Below, in pieces: positions 63,200 to 64,000 of a DNA stretch of 64,000 bases. Source of the DNA: Heterobilharzia americana. Its lineage: Eukaryota; Platyhelminthes; Trematoda; Strigeidida; Schistosomatidae. Position 1 is the stretch's first letter; every line of letters begins with the position of its first letter. The stretch spans positions 46,855,920 to 46,919,919 of the forward strand of contig OX104128.1 in NCBI GenBank assembly GCA_944470555.2, given 5' to 3'. Under the pieces are notes generated by a model that was given only the letters and a program-made list of their open reading frames with translations, was not told where the DNA came from and did not search any database. The position numbers and the translations under genes are program-made.

Positions 63200-64000
63200 G
63201 TCCTAAGGATAGTGAGTCAAGTAGTCTTTATTCATTCTTGCAGTACATATCTCTGTGAAGACCCAGTCTCTCGTTAAAAACGTCCTCAGAAAGGCCTCTG
63301 CCACAAGTTCCGGTAAAGAATTCCAGTCGTTCACCACTTTTGAAAGAGTCTGAGTTCCACTCGTAGTTTATTAGACCGTAGCTTTCAAAGTAAACCATTA
63401 TTTAAGGTACACTAATATGAGATCCATTCTTTACCTAAGTTTTATTATTCTGGAAAGTTCGAGGCTTTTCAACCGCTATTCATGGTGGGGGTGCGGAAGT
63501 CCTATAACTAACTTAGTAGCCGTTCCTAAGTGTCTACTTCTTGCTCGAAGCAAGGACTAGTTGTATAGTACTCAAAGTGAGGCCTTACTTAAGTAGTATC
63601 CTGATCATATTCTTATCAAAGTGCTTCAAGGCTTTACGTCGGGACGAAGGCATTTGTAATGCTTCAGGTGCAGCGGCGTTGCAGCGTGCCGTTGTTTCCA
63701 AGTTATTGTTGATAAAAACTTTCAGATCCTTTTTTCTTCGATCCAAAGCAATATTAATTCATCCAATGAGTATGGATGGTACGACGTTTGAAAAGTATAC
63801 TTTACTATACTTTGCTATAGCTGATCTTCAGGCTCCAGAGTTTTGACCATTCGGTCAGTTCATATGATCCAGTCTAGATTACTGGTGTATCTTCATTATT
63901 ATGAACAACCCTCCAAACATTAATGTCATCTGCGAATAGCAAGGATGATGATTTAAGCATACCTGGTAAATCCTTACTGCATGTCAGTAATAAAGCAAGT
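63200..64000 (-). mobile_element. SR1/CR1-like LINE, 3' part, cut by the window edge
   Basis: On the minus strand it enters at 64000 and shows LLFADDINVWRVVHNNEDT (FADD near 63925-63939), the RT active site typical of CR1-clade elements such as schistosome SR1. Then LTEWSKLWSLKISYSK, a segment resembling the thumb and connection ('LKVFINNNLETTARCNAAAP', 'VRPHFEYY'), and near the 3' end VVNDWNSLPELVAEA (about 63290-63340). Stops, frame changes and small deletions are frequent. The + frame 63541-63846 over the same DNA is a shadow. Its RT N-terminal part and endonuclease would lie beyond the window. Confidence 0.8.

Noticed and set aside
63541..63846. 101-codon open frame on the + strand
   Set aside because: It is the antisense shadow of the SR1/CR1-like RT fragment.
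1..64000. CRISPR array, rRNA genes, prophage or bacterial operon
   Set aside because: No regularly spaced repeats, no rRNA-like blocks and no prokaryotic gene layout; the DNA is clearly eukaryotic and repeat-rich.

Overview
The window looks like non-coding chromosomal DNA from a trematode flatworm, most likely a schistosome (genus Schistosoma). The DNA is AT-rich, and none of the ORFs I examined reads as a host gene exon: long ones are scarce and most have low-complexity AT-driven translations. The recognisable content is the usual schistosome set of repeats: RTE-clade LINEs with C-terminal LYGSETW and KWRWIGHTLRR-type motifs, Penelope-like elements, a CR1/SR1-like LINE, and short tRNA-related elements carrying hammerhead ribozyme (HHR) relics of the Sm-alpha type. 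The genus call rests on recognising these families by eye, not on a database search.

Layout. 1-870: RTE copy A (+), cut by the window edge and internally deleted. 2.4-2.6 kb: an Sm-alpha-type HHR element. 5.46-6.0 kb: RTE copy B (-), nearly identical to the 3' part of A but inverted. 7-38 kb: AT-rich sequence with scattered SINE-like fragments at 7.0, 10.3, 12.9-13.1, 13.5, 15.5, 17.3, 24.5, 25.8-26.1, 27.1-27.4, 32.1 and 37.6-38.0 kb. 38.8-40.5 kb: RTE copy C (-). 42.9-43.2 kb: short RTE copy D (+). 46.2-46.5 kb: the best-preserved Sm-alpha-type element. 52.3-53.6 kb: a Penelope-like relic (+) with reverse transcriptase and GIY-YIG remnants. 55.3-58.6 kb: RTE copy E (-), the most complete element. 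59.0-60.0 kb: a second Penelope-like relic (+). 63.2-64.0 kb: the 3' part of an SR1/CR1-like LINE (-), running off the window.

How the parts relate. No protein-coding system is intact. RTE copies A, B, C and E share a 5-nt difference from copy D that puts the C-terminal tail out of frame, so they may be one subfamily. A and B share a further private 5-nt insertion, which points to local inverted duplication or gene conversion. The SINE-like copies fall into two HHR-bearing groups: three Sm-alpha-type elements, all on the + strand, and a tRNA-box group in both orientations, sometimes in inverted pairs. These short elements probably borrowed LINE or Penelope machinery in trans. I saw no CRISPR array, rRNA gene, intact tRNA gene or operon.
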